Origin: SIG607 sp045592625
GTDB taxonomy: Bacteria > Bacillota > Clostridia > Oscillospirales > Acutalibacteraceae
NCBI GenBank assembly: GCA_045592625.1
Contig: JAZNVC010000027.1
Span: 53,338-117,337 of the forward strand
Direction of reading: 5' to 3'
Length of the DNA: 64,000 nt
Shown one piece after another: positions 52,747 to 61,930 of this stretch. The notes beneath the pieces are model-generated. The model saw only the letters and a program-made list of their open reading frames with translations, made no database searches and had not been told where the DNA came from. Positions within the stretch are counted from its first letter, which is position 1; every line of letters starts with the position of its first letter. The translations under genes were made by a program, and so were the position numbers.

Positions 52747-53301
52747 ATGGATAACTTAATTAAAAATACAGAGCAGAGAATGGATAAATCCCTTGATGCT
52801 CTTGACAGAGATTATAAAGCAGTCAGAGTAGGCAGAGCAAACGCTTCTGTACTTGACAGAATTAACGTTGATTATTACGGCGTTCCTACCCCCATTCAGC
52901 AGATGGCTGCCGTTTCTATGCCCGAACCCAGAATTCTAATGATTAAGCCTTGGGATGCTACAACACTCAGAGAAATCGAAAAGGCTATTCTTACTTCCGA
53001 TATCGGCATTAATCCTCAGAATGACGGTACGGCTATCCGTCTTAATTTCCCGCCTCTTACCGAAGAAAGAAGAAAGGAAATAGTTAAGGACGTTAAGAAA
53101 ATGGCTGAAGACGGCAAGGTTGCAGTTCGCAATATCAGAAGAGATGCCCTTGAAAAGTTAAAGGCTATGAAGAAAAACAACGAAATCACCGAAGATGACG
53201 AGAAGAACGGTGAGAAAAAAATTCAGAACCTAACCGATAAGTTCTGTAAAGAAATTGACGCCTTAGAGGCTATTAAAGAAAAAGAAGTAATCGAGATTTA
53301 A
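52747..53301 (+). CDS. frr: ribosome recycling factor
   Basis: A 184-residue factor that splits post-termination ribosomes with EF-G. MDKSLDALDRDYKAVRVGRANASVLDRI (residues 12-39), YYGVPTPIQQMA, PWDATTLREIEKAI and the C-terminal helix with VRNIRRDALEKLK are typical. CAGGAGG precedes the ATG. Confidence 0.97.
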   Translation: MDNLIKNTEQRMDKSLDALDRDYKAVRVGRANASVLDRINVDYYGVPTPIQQMAAVSMPEPRILMIKPWDATTLREIEKAILTSDIGINPQNDGTAIRLNFPPLTEERRKEIVKDVKKMAEDGKVAVRNIRRDALEKLKAMKKNNEITEDDEKNGEKKIQNLTDKFCKEIDALEAIKEKEVIEI

Positions 53302-53304
53302 ACC

Positions 53305-54018
53305 ATGTTTTTAAAGAAAAAGAATGAAACGCCCCGGAATATTCCGGGGCATATTGCCATTATAATGGACGGAAACGGAAGATGGGCTAAAAAACGGGGA
53401 ATGCCTCGTTCTGTCGGACATATTGAGGGTGCTAAAAGATTTAAGGAAATTGCAAGATACTGCAATAAAATAGGTGTAAAGTATTTAACCGTTTATGCCT
53501 TTTCAACTGAAAATTGGAAAAGACCTAAAGAAGAAATCGACGGCATTATGAATCTTTTACGTGATTATCTTAAGGATTCTACAAATTTTAAAGGTGAAAA
53601 CATAAAACTTAAATTTATCGGTGACAGAACACAGCTTCCAAGTGATATTATAGAATTAATGGAAAAAAGCGAAGCAGAAAGTTCTAATGCCACAGGTATG
53701 ACAGCCTGTTTAGCCTTAAACTACGGTGGCAGAGACGAAATTAAAAACGCTGTAAAGAAAATTATTGAAGATGGTTTACAGGGTGATGATATAACCGAAG
53801 AACTTATTTCTTCATATCTTTACACAAAAGATTTTCCCGACCCTGACCTTATTATCAGACCAAGCGGGGAATATAGGCTCTCTAACTTTTTAACCTATCA
53901 GTCTGCCTATAGCGAGTTTTATTTCGATAATGTTTTATGGCCTGATTTTTCCACTAAAGATTTAGATAAAGCGATTGATGAATTTAACGTTCGCAATCGC
54001 CGTTACGGAGGAGTATAA
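53305..54018 (+). CDS. uppS: isoprenyl transferase (undecaprenyl diphosphate synthase)
   Basis: A 237-residue cis-prenyltransferase that makes undecaprenyl diphosphate, the lipid carrier for wall precursors. IAIIMDGNGRWAKKRG holds the catalytic Asp, followed by GHIEGAKR, TVYAFSTENWKRP and DLIIRPSGEYRLSNFL. The start lies three bases after frr with no good ribosome site, so coupling to frr is likely. A perfect 20-bp GC-rich palindrome (53331-53350) sits in codons 9-16. Confidence 0.95.
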   Translation: MFLKKKNETPRNIPGHIAIIMDGNGRWAKKRGMPRSVGHIEGAKRFKEIARYCNKIGVKYLTVYAFSTENWKRPKEEIDGIMNLLRDYLKDSTNFKGENIKLKFIGDRTQLPSDIIELMEKSEAESSNATGMTACLALNYGGRDEIKNAVKKIIEDGLQGDDITEELISSYLYTKDFPDPDLIIRPSGEYRLSNFLTYQSAYSEFYFDNVLWPDFSTKDLDKAIDEFNVRNRRYGGV

Positions 54019-54020
54019 CT

Positions 54021-54833
54021 ATGCTGACACGTGTTATTTCAGGAGCAGTTTTAATACTTTTGGTGGGCGGTGTCTTTGTGCTTGGAAGTTTTTATCCCAT
54101 TGCACTTGCTGCTTTTTTTGCTTTAACTGCTTCGGTTGGTGTGTATGAAATTTTAAATAATACGGGAATTATTAAAAAGAAAATCGCAAGTATAGGCGGC
54201 AGCGTTTTTGCTTTTATTAACGTATTTTCCTTTCTTTTTTATACAGAATATATTTGGAGCGGTCTTAACTCTGTATTTTTCACCGTGCTCTATGCTGTTT
54301 TCATTGTGGCAGTTGCACTATACTACAATAAAGAGTTCGGTTTAAGCAGTATTGCCGCCGCCCTTAGTTTTCCAATAATTATTTCCTATGGGTTTTCCTC
54401 CGTTGTCAGCCTTTTTGAGAGAGAAAACGGACTGTTTTATCTTTTACTGTTAATTAACTTTTCTTCGGTTTGCGATACCGGTGCATACTTTACCGGTGTG
54501 CTTTTCGGCAAACATAAATTATGCCCCAATATCAGCCCCAAAAAGACGGTTGAGGGTGCTGTAGGCGGTGTGGTATGGAGTATAATATGCTCAGTAGTGC
54601 TCTGCTGTATTTTCAAAAAACAAGCCATTATTCTACCGCTTTCTTTGGCTACAATACCGTTTTGTATAGTAGGAATGTTCGGCGACCTATTTGCCTCTGT
54701 TATTAAAAGAAGCGTAAATCTAAAGGATTACGGAAAACTTATTCCCGGTCACGGTGGAATTCTTGACCGATTTGACAGCATACTGTTAATTTCCCCTGTA
54801 TTAAACCTTTTTGTTAGCGGAGGACTGTTCTGA
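54021..54833 (+). CDS. cdsA: phosphatidate cytidylyltransferase
   Basis: A 270-residue integral membrane enzyme that makes CDP-diacylglycerol for phospholipid synthesis. It has about seven or eight predicted helices and the C-terminal signature ISPKKTVEGAVGG with KDYGKLIPGHGGILDRFDS. GGAGGAG lies before the ATG in the end of uppS. Its stop overlaps the dxr start by one base (TGATG). Confidence 0.95.
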   Translation: MLTRVISGAVLILLVGGVFVLGSFYPIALAAFFALTASVGVYEILNNTGIIKKKIASIGGSVFAFINVFSFLFYTEYIWSGLNSVFFTVLYAVFIVAVALYYNKEFGLSSIAAALSFPIIISYGFSSVVSLFERENGLFYLLLLINFSSVCDTGAYFTGVLFGKHKLCPNISPKKTVEGAVGGVVWSIICSVVLCCIFKKQAIILPLSLATIPFCIVGMFGDLFASVIKRSVNLKDYGKLIPGHGGILDRFDSILLISPVLNLFVSGGLF

Positions 54834-55969
54834 TGACCGAAAAACTTATACTTCTCGGTTCAACCGGCTCTATCGGTACACAAAGTTTAGAGGTTGCAAG
54901 AAAGCAAAATATAAAGGTGACCGCCTTGGCTGCAGGTAAAAACGTTTCTTTAATGGAGCAACAAATAAGGGAATTTAAGCCTAAAATCGCCGTAATGAGC
55001 GATGAAGAGGCGGCAAAAGACCTTAAAATCAGGGTAAAGGATACTGATACTACCGTTCTCAGCGGTGAGGACGGAATAAACTGTGCTATTAAAACAGATG
55101 GGGACACAGTACTTAATTCCATAGTAGGAATTGCAGGACTTGGACCAACTATGACCGCCATAAGCGAAAAGAAAACAGTTGCTCTTGCCAATAAGGAGTC
55201 TTTAGTTACAGGGGGCGTCCTTGTAAAAAAGGCTTTAAAGGAAACAGGGGTAAAATTGCTTCCTGTTGACAGCGAACATTCTGCAATTTTTCAGTCGCTT
55301 CAGGGTGTGCCAAAAGGTATGATAGCACGGCTTTTGCTGACCGCTTCGGGTGGCCCGTTCTTTTCTAAAAAAAGAAATGAACTTATGAGTGTGACTGCAA
55401 AGGACGCTTTAAAACATCCTAATTGGGATATGGGTGCAAAAATCACCATCGACTCTGCAACCCTTATGAATAAAGGGCTTGAGGTTATTGAGGCTGTTCA
55501 TCTTTTTGATATTCAGGTTGATAAAATAGACGTTGTTATCCAAAGAGAAAGCATAATTCATTCTGGAATTGAACTTATTGACGGCGGTATGCTGGTACAA
55601 ATGGGTGTGCCCGATATGAAACTTCCCATTCAGTACGCTTTAACCTATCCCTACAGAGCTCCTTTAAGTGAACGACTTGATTTAATCGGTCTTTCAAAAC
55701 TAACCTTTTATGCTCCCGACACCGACACATTCAGGTGTTTGCCCATTTGCATTAATGCTATTAAAGAGGGCGGTCTTAAGCCTACGGCGGCAAACGGAGC
55801 AAACGAAATGGCTGTTGAGCTTTTCTTAAAGGGAAAAATCGGCTTTTTGCAAATTGCCGACCTTGTAGAAAGGGCAACCAATGCTCAAAAAAATGTAAAA
55901 GAATTTAATCTTATGGACGTTTTTGAGGCAGACAAAGCCGCAAGAGAGTACGTTTTAGCGTCTATATAA
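54833..55969 (+). CDS. dxr: 1-deoxy-D-xylulose-5-phosphate reductoisomerase
   Basis: A 378-residue NADPH-dependent enzyme converting DXP to MEP, the committed step of the pathway and the fosmidomycin target. LLGSTGSIGTQSLEVAR, ANKESLVTGG, PVDSEHSAIFQSLQG, LTASGGPFF and NWDMGAKITIDSATLMNKG (metal and substrate sites) are present. It is translationally coupled to cdsA and precedes rseP. Confidence 0.96.
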   Translation: MTEKLILLGSTGSIGTQSLEVARKQNIKVTALAAGKNVSLMEQQIREFKPKIAVMSDEEAAKDLKIRVKDTDTTVLSGEDGINCAIKTDGDTVLNSIVGIAGLGPTMTAISEKKTVALANKESLVTGGVLVKKALKETGVKLLPVDSEHSAIFQSLQGVPKGMIARLLLTASGGPFFSKKRNELMSVTAKDALKHPNWDMGAKITIDSATLMNKGLEVIEAVHLFDIQVDKIDVVIQRESIIHSGIELIDGGMLVQMGVPDMKLPIQYALTYPYRAPLSERLDLIGLSKLTFYAPDTDTFRCLPICINAIKEGGLKPTAANGANEMAVELFLKGKIGFLQIADLVERATNAQKNVKEFNLMDVFEADKAAREYVLASI

Positions 55970-55977
55970 TTTATGAG

Positions 55978-57051
55978 GTGATTATCATTTCTGCATTAGT
56001 ATCATTTTGGAATGCCTTTTGGCCATATCTTGTGGCAGTACTTATATTTTTACTGCTTATCGTTATTCACGAATTCGGACATTTCATTATTGCAAAACTG
56101 TTTAAGGTGAAGGTTAACGAATTTGCTGTGGGATTCGGACCTAAAATTTTTAAGTTTCAGGGAAAGGAAACCCTTTACCGTTTTAATCTTATTCCCTTTG
56201 GCGGATATTGCGCTATGGAAGGGGAGGACGAAACCAGTGACGACCCAAGGGCGTTTTGTAATGCTAAGGCATATAAACGCTTTTTAATTGTAGCGGCTGG
56301 TGCAATTTTTAATCTTCTTCTTGGGCTGATTATTGTTGCAATAATAGTATGCTCCAGCCATCTTGTAGGCACAACTAAGGTGCATAGTTTCAGAGAAAAT
56401 GCAGTAAGTGTTAATTCGGGTCTACAGGTTGGTGACAAAATAGTTGAAATCAACGGCAGAAAAATGTTCACTACAAATGATATTATGTACGCCTTTACTG
56501 CTGTAAATGCTGACCAAAACGGCAAAACCAAACTGGATATGACGGTGGTTCGTGACGGTAAAAAGGTGCCTTTAAATGTAGAGTTTAACTATGAAACCGA
56601 TAACGGCATTAACTATATTGTCCTTGATTTTAGCTTTATAGGTGAAGAGAAAACTGTCTTAAACGTAATTTCTTCCACCTTTAAAACCACCTTTTCTTAC
56701 TGCAGAACAGTATGGTTTTCACTAATAGATTTAATTAGCGGCAGGTTTGGTATAAGTGCTGTTTCGGGGCCTGTGGGGGTTACTACCACCATTGGTCAGG
56801 CAGCTAAAATGGGGCTTATGAATATACTGCCTATTATGGCTCTTATAACAGTAAATCTTGGTATATTTAATCTGCTTCCTGTTCCTGCTCTTGACGGAGG
56901 AAGACTTTTATTTATTTTTTTTGAAATGATAACCGGAAAAAAACTTTCCAAAAAGTACGAGGGTGTTATTCATGCAGTTGGCCTTGTTTTACTGCTATTA
57001 CTAATGGCACTTGTTACCTTTAAGGATATTTGGAGTTTAATAGCGGGGTAA
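55978..57051 (+). CDS. rseP: RIP metalloprotease RseP
   Basis: A 357-residue site-2 protease in the cytoplasmic membrane, which cuts membrane-spanning anti-sigma factors and signal peptide remnants. The zinc motif is VIHEFGHFIIAKLF in the first helix; a PDZ domain lies at about 125-205 (VNSGLQVGDKIVEINGRK); the second active-site motif is NLLPVPALDGGRLLF. The only canonical in-frame start is GTG 55978, which lies inside the GAGGTGA ribosome-site-like sequence; an ATT at 55987 has ideal spacing, so the true start is unsure. No sigma/anti-sigma target is nearby. Confidence 0.93.
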   Translation: MIIISALVSFWNAFWPYLVAVLIFLLLIVIHEFGHFIIAKLFKVKVNEFAVGFGPKIFKFQGKETLYRFNLIPFGGYCAMEGEDETSDDPRAFCNAKAYKRFLIVAAGAIFNLLLGLIIVAIIVCSSHLVGTTKVHSFRENAVSVNSGLQVGDKIVEINGRKMFTTNDIMYAFTAVNADQNGKTKLDMTVVRDGKKVPLNVEFNYETDNGINYIVLDFSFIGEEKTVLNVISSTFKTTFSYCRTVWFSLIDLISGRFGISAVSGPVGVTTTIGQAAKMGLMNILPIMALITVNLGIFNLLPVPALDGGRLLFIFFEMITGKKLSKKYEGVIHAVGLVLLLLLMALVTFKDIWSLIAG

Positions 57052-57055
57052 TGGT

Positions 57056-58111
57056 ATGTTTACTAACGATAAAACCGTTAAGGTTAAGGTAAAGGATATT
57101 TATATAGGCAGCGGTGCTCCCATTACCGTGCAGTCTATGCTGAGTATACCTTCAACCAATATAAAAGGAAATATTGAACAGGCAAAAAGGCTAAAAGCGG
57201 CGGGTTGTGATATTATTCGTGTTGCTATTCCCGATAAAAAGGCTGTCGGTCTTATTTCTGCCATAAAAAATGAGGTTGAAATTCCCCTTGTAGCCGATAT
57301 ACACTTTGATTATAAACTTGCTCTTGAAAGCGTAGCGGCAGGGGTTGATAAAATTCGTATTAATCCTGGCAATATAGGTGACGAAGATAGAGTTAAAATG
57401 GTGGCGAATGCCTGTAAAAATGCAGGTGTGCCTATTAGAATAGGCGTTAATTCAGGCTCTCTTGAAAAGGAAATTCTGGCTAAATACGGTGCTCCCACCC
57501 CTGAGGCTCTGGTCGAAAGCGGTCTTTATCATATTTCGCTTTTAACTAAATTTGATTTTGACCAAATAGTTTTATCCCTTAAATCTTCCAATACTAAAAC
57601 AATGTTTGATGCCTATTCTCTGGCAGCCGATAGGTGCAAATTTCCACTTCATTTAGGGGTTACCGAAGCAGGAACAAGCCATATGGGTGTTATCCGTTCT
57701 GCAGCAGGAATCGGCGGACTGCTACTAAAGGGTATAGGAGGTACAATTCGTGTTTCCTTAACCGATGAGCCCGAAAAGGAAGTATATGCAGGTATTGATT
57801 TATTAAAAGCTATCGGAATGAGAAATGACGGTGTTCACTTTGTTTCCTGTCCTACCTGTGGACGAACAAGGGTGGATTTAATAGGTCTTGCAAATACTGC
57901 CGAAAAGCGTTTTAAAAACATAAATAAGAATATAACCGTTGCCATTATGGGCTGTGTAGTTAACGGGCCCGGTGAAGCAAGGGAAGCCGACCTTGGTATT
58001 GCCTGTGGTGAAAAATGCGGTGTTATATTTAAAAAAGGCAAAATTATAAGCGATAAAATACCTGAAGATAAATTAATTGATGAACTCGAAAAAGAAATAG
58101 AAAATTTTTAA
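57056..58111 (+). CDS. ispG: 4-hydroxy-3-methylbut-2-enyl diphosphate synthase (flavodoxin)
   Basis: A 351-residue [4Fe-4S] reductase of the MEP pathway. The barrel has PITVQSMLSIPSTN, DIIRVAIPDKKAV, VADIHFDYKLAL and INPGNIGDEDRV; the cluster is bound by SCPTCGRTRVDL and AIMGCVVNGPGEA. It starts four bases after rseP and precedes polC, a common order in Firmicutes. ispD, ispF and ispH are not in the window. Confidence 0.96.
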   Translation: MFTNDKTVKVKVKDIYIGSGAPITVQSMLSIPSTNIKGNIEQAKRLKAAGCDIIRVAIPDKKAVGLISAIKNEVEIPLVADIHFDYKLALESVAAGVDKIRINPGNIGDEDRVKMVANACKNAGVPIRIGVNSGSLEKEILAKYGAPTPEALVESGLYHISLLTKFDFDQIVLSLKSSNTKTMFDAYSLAADRCKFPLHLGVTEAGTSHMGVIRSAAGIGGLLLKGIGGTIRVSLTDEPEKEVYAGIDLLKAIGMRNDGVHFVSCPTCGRTRVDLIGLANTAEKRFKNINKNITVAIMGCVVNGPGEAREADLGIACGEKCGVIFKKGKIISDKIPEDKLIDELEKEIENF

Positions 58112-58123
58112 AAAGGTGAGTAG

Positions 58124-61100
58124 ATGGCAACGAAATTTTCCACTGTTTTCGGTGGATTTTTAGGAAGAAGAACTGCAATATTCGGTGAACTTGATATGAC
58201 AAAATGTGAGCTGGATATGGAAAAACGCAGTCTTATAATAGAACTGAACAGCGATAAATACATACGAAAAGAAAAAAAGGACGAGCTTTGTGCAACACTT
58301 AAATCAGCACTTAAAACATCCTCTTTTTCCCTTACCGTTAATTATTCAAAAGATGCCTTTTGTAAAGAGGCTTGTATTGATATTTGTGAACAGCTAAGGG
58401 ACGAGTATGCAATTTTAAACGGATATTTTAACTCTGCTGTTTACAATCTTTCTAACGATAATCTTGATATAAAACTTTCCTTTGGCGGTCTTGATACCAT
58501 ACAGGGTATGGGCTTTGAAAAACTGTTTATAAGCCGAATTTACAGTATGTTCGGCAAAAAAATATCGGTAACCTTTTCGGGTCAGACAAATGATGTTGAG
58601 ATTTCTTTACCAAAAGAGGAGGAAATTCCTCTCCCTGAGGCACCCATAGAAGAAAAGGCTTTTAAACCCGAAACTGCAGCAGAGCCAATTCCTGTATCAA
58701 ACGAGGGGCTTCCCGAATTTTTATACGACGTTGAGCTTTTTTACGGAAAACAGCTTAACAAAAACTTTGTACGGCTTATTGATATTAACCCGCCAAGTCA
58801 GGGCAAAAAGGCTGTTGCAGGTTGGGGCGAGGTTTTCGGTTTTGAAACTAAGGATATAAATACAAGACGGGGTCCCAGAACCATAGTAACCTTTTGCCTT
58901 AGCGATAAAACCAACTCAATTTACTGTAAAATGTTTATGACCGAAGAAGATATGGCTTTAATAAAACCTGTTAAAGACGGAAGTATTATCGTATTTAACG
59001 GTAACTACAGTCTTGACGATTTTACGGGAAATTACATACTTGAACCAAAGGTTATGGCTACCGCTAAAATGATTGAAGAAACCGACAGTTACAGCGAAAA
59101 AAGAGTTGAACTTCATTGCCATACCAATATGTCGGCTAAAGACGCCATTTCACCGGCAGGTACTCTTATTAAACAGGCTTTTAAATGGGGGCACAAGGCA
59201 ATAGCTATTACCGACCACGGTGTTGTTCAGTCTTATCCTGCCATTGCAGAGGCTGTATCGGGTATAAAAAAAGGCGGAGGCGAGTTTAAGGCTATATACG
59301 GAGTTGAAGCCTATTTTGCCGACGATACCAACGGCGAAACCGATGTAACAAAACTTAAAACCTATCACCAGATTATTTTGGTTAAGAACCTTGTAGGTCT
59401 TAAAAACCTATATAAACTTGTTTCCAAGGCACATATTGAAGATTTTTATAAACGCCCCGTAACCAGAAAAAGCGAACTTGAAAAACTTAGAGAAGGTCTT
59501 ATTGTGGGCAGTGCCTGTGAAGCAGGTGAACTCTATGACGCTATTGTTCAGGGCAAAAGCGATGAAGAACTGCTGAAAATCGCTTCTTTTTACGATTATC
59601 TTGAAATTCAGCCTATCGGCAATAATGAATTTATGCTCAGAAAGGCTAATGAGGAGGATAAGATAAACAAAAAAACAGGGGAGAGAATTCCCAATATCTA
59701 TAAAAAGGTAACAAGCGAAGAAGTAATTAAAGATTTTAACCGTAAGGTTGTTGAAATCGGTGATAAATTAAATCTTCCCGTTGTTGCTACAGGTGACGTT
59801 CACTTTTGCAAAAAGGATGACGTTATTTTACGAAAAATACTTATGGCGGCTCAGGGCTATGAAGATTTTGACCTTCAGGCACCTCTATATCTTAAAACCA
59901 CCGCCGAAATGATGGATGATTTTGGTTACTTTGGAGAAAGAGCCAGAGAATTTGTAATTGATAATCCCGTTAAAATTGCCGATATGGTAAGCGACGACGT
60001 TATTCCTGTGCCTCTTGGCAACTATCCTCCCGTAATTGAGGGCAGTGATGAGGAACTGAGAAGAATTTGTTGGGAAAAAGCAAATTCAATGTACGGTTTT
60101 AACGGTAAGGTACCAAAAACAGTTGAAAAACGTCTTAACAAAGAGCTTAACAGTATTATAAATAACGGCTTCTCCATAATGTATATCTCTGCTCAAAAAC
60201 TGGTTTCCTTTAGCGAACAGCACGGATATTTGGTAGGCTCACGTGGTTCTGTAGGTTCTTCCTTTGTTGCTACTATGGCAGGTATTTCCGAGGTTAATCC
60301 TCTTGCCCCTCATTATTACTGTCCCAAGTGTAAATGGAGTGAATTTTTCAGCAGTGCAGATGTAGGTTCAGGCTTTGATCTTCCCGAAAAGAACTGTCCT
60401 TATTGTAATACACCTCTAAAACGTGACGGACACGATATCCCCTTTGAAACCTTCCTTGGCTTTAAGGGTGACAAGGTGCCTGATATTGACCTTAACTTCT
60501 CTGATGAATATCAGAGTGAAGTGCAAAAATATACCGAAACCCTTTTCGGTAAAGAAAACGTTTTTAAGGCAGGTACAATTTCTACCATTGCCGAAAAAAC
60601 AGCCTTTGGTTACGTTAAGGCTTACTGTGAAAGAAAGGGTATTACCTTAAGTCAGGCTGAGATGGAACGTCTTGCAAGAGCAGTTGAAGCCTCTAAAATA
60701 AAGGCTACTACAGGTCAGCACCCTGCAGGTATGATTGTTGTTCCAAGGGATAAAACCATTTATGATTTTTGTCCCATTCAGCACCCTGCAGACGACCCTA
60801 AATCCGATATTTTAACCACACACTTTGATTTCCATTCAATTCACGATACAATACTTAAACTTGACGAACTGGGTCACGTTGTTCCCACTACATATAAATA
60901 TTTGGAAGAATATACGGGTATAAGCGTTAACGATATTTCAATGTCCGACCCCGCCGTATACAGCCTGTTTGTATCAACCGATGCTTTAGGTGTTACTCCC
61001 GAAGATATTGAATCTCAAACGGGAACATTCTGTATCCCCGAATTCGGTACAGCCTTTGTACGAGGGATGTTAATGGACTGTAAGCCTAAAAACTTTGCCG

Positions 61101-61930
61101 ACCTTTTGCAGATTTCGGGACTTTCTCACGGTACTGACGTATGGCTGGGCAATGCAAAGGACCTTATCGACCAAGGCATTTGTACCATTTCAAACGTTAT
61201 CGGTACCCGTGATAATATAATGGTTTATCTTATAAATCAGGGTATGGACGAGGGCAGAGCCTTTAAAATTACCGAAACGGTAAGAAAGGGTCTTGTTGCT
61301 AAAGGCAAGGTAAGTAAGGAAGATTGGGGAAAAATGGAGGACGATATGAGGGCGGTCAACGTTCCCGAATGGTATATCGGCTCCTGTAAAAAGATTAAAT
61401 ATATGTTCCCAAAAGCCCACGCTGCCGCCTACGTTATTTCTGCCTTACGACTTTGTTGGTACAAGGTGTATAAACCTCTTGAATTTTATTGTGCTTACTT
61501 TACGGCACGTCCCGAAGATGTTGATGCACCTATTATTATGCAGGGTCACTCAGCCGTTAAACGTTACATAAAAGAGATTAAAGAAAAGGGCAAGGAAGCA
61601 ACTAAAAAAGAGCTTGACGTTCTTGACAATATGTATATTTTCAACGAACTTATGAGCAGAGGAATAAAGGTACTGCCCATTGACCTTAATAAATCTCACG
61701 CCGTTAAATTTATACCCGAAAAGGACGGTATGCGACTTCCTTTCGGTTCAATTTCGGGTATGGGCGATAAGGCAGCTTGGGACGTATATGAAACGGCACA
61801 AAAAGGAAACTTTATATCTGTAGAGGATTTCCAGTTGGAATCGGGTGTTTCAAAGTCAATTATTCAGTCGCTTGTTGACCTTTCGGTTATGAAAGATTTA
61901 CCCGAAACCAATCAAATGTCGATGTTTTAA
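58124..61930 (+). CDS. polC: PolC-type DNA polymerase III alpha subunit lacking the exonuclease domain
   Basis: A 1268-residue replicative polymerase. N-terminal domain (1-200), an OB fold with RRGPRTIVTFCLSD (about 245-330), PHP domain from His331 (VELHCHTNMSAKD, AITDHGVV), then thumb/palm with VGSRGSVGSSFVATMAG, a zinc finger (CPKCKWSEFF, CPYCNTPL), catalytic Asp787/Asp789 in PDIDLNFSDEYQ and Asp914 in LKLDELG, and fingers with IPEFGTAFVRGML. In PolC the DnaQ-like exonuclease normally interrupts PHP after GVEA; here GVEAYFADDTNGET (from 393) runs directly into YHQIILVKN and no DxE exonuclease motif is found. The protein is about 170 residues shorter than Bacillus PolC. Confidence 0.95.
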   Translation: MATKFSTVFGGFLGRRTAIFGELDMTKCELDMEKRSLIIELNSDKYIRKEKKDELCATLKSALKTSSFSLTVNYSKDAFCKEACIDICEQLRDEYAILNGYFNSAVYNLSNDNLDIKLSFGGLDTIQGMGFEKLFISRIYSMFGKKISVTFSGQTNDVEISLPKEEEIPLPEAPIEEKAFKPETAAEPIPVSNEGLPEFLYDVELFYGKQLNKNFVRLIDINPPSQGKKAVAGWGEVFGFETKDINTRRGPRTIVTFCLSDKTNSIYCKMFMTEEDMALIKPVKDGSIIVFNGNYSLDDFTGNYILEPKVMATAKMIEETDSYSEKRVELHCHTNMSAKDAISPAGTLIKQAFKWGHKAIAITDHGVVQSYPAIAEAVSGIKKGGGEFKAIYGVEAYFADDTNGETDVTKLKTYHQIILVKNLVGLKNLYKLVSKAHIEDFYKRPVTRKSELEKLREGLIVGSACEAGELYDAIVQGKSDEELLKIASFYDYLEIQPIGNNEFMLRKANEEDKINKKTGERIPNIYKKVTSEEVIKDFNRKVVEIGDKLNLPVVATGDVHFCKKDDVILRKILMAAQGYEDFDLQAPLYLKTTAEMMDDFGYFGERAREFVIDNPVKIADMVSDDVIPVPLGNYPPVIEGSDEELRRICWEKANSMYGFNGKVPKTVEKRLNKELNSIINNGFSIMYISAQKLVSFSEQHGYLVGSRGSVGSSFVATMAGISEVNPLAPHYYCPKCKWSEFFSSADVGSGFDLPEKNCPYCNTPLKRDGHDIPFETFLGFKGDKVPDIDLNFSDEYQSEVQKYTETLFGKENVFKAGTISTIAEKTAFGYVKAYCERKGITLSQAEMERLARAVEASKIKATTGQHPAGMIVVPRDKTIYDFCPIQHPADDPKSDILTTHFDFHSIHDTILKLDELGHVVPTTYKYLEEYTGISVNDISMSDPAVYSLFVSTDALGVTPEDIESQTGTFCIPEFGTAFVRGMLMDCKPKNFADLLQISGLSHGTDVWLGNAKDLIDQGICTISNVIGTRDNIMVYLINQGMDEGRAFKITETVRKGLVAKGKVSKEDWGKMEDDMRAVNVPEWYIGSCKKIKYMFPKAHAAAYVISALRLCWYKVYKPLEFYCAYFTARPEDVDAPIIMQGHSAVKRYIKEIKEKGKEATKKELDVLDNMYIFNELMSRGIKVLPIDLNKSHAVKFIPEKDGMRLPFGSISGMGDKAAWDVYETAQKGNFISVEDFQLESGVSKSIIQSLVDLSVMKDLPETNQMSMF

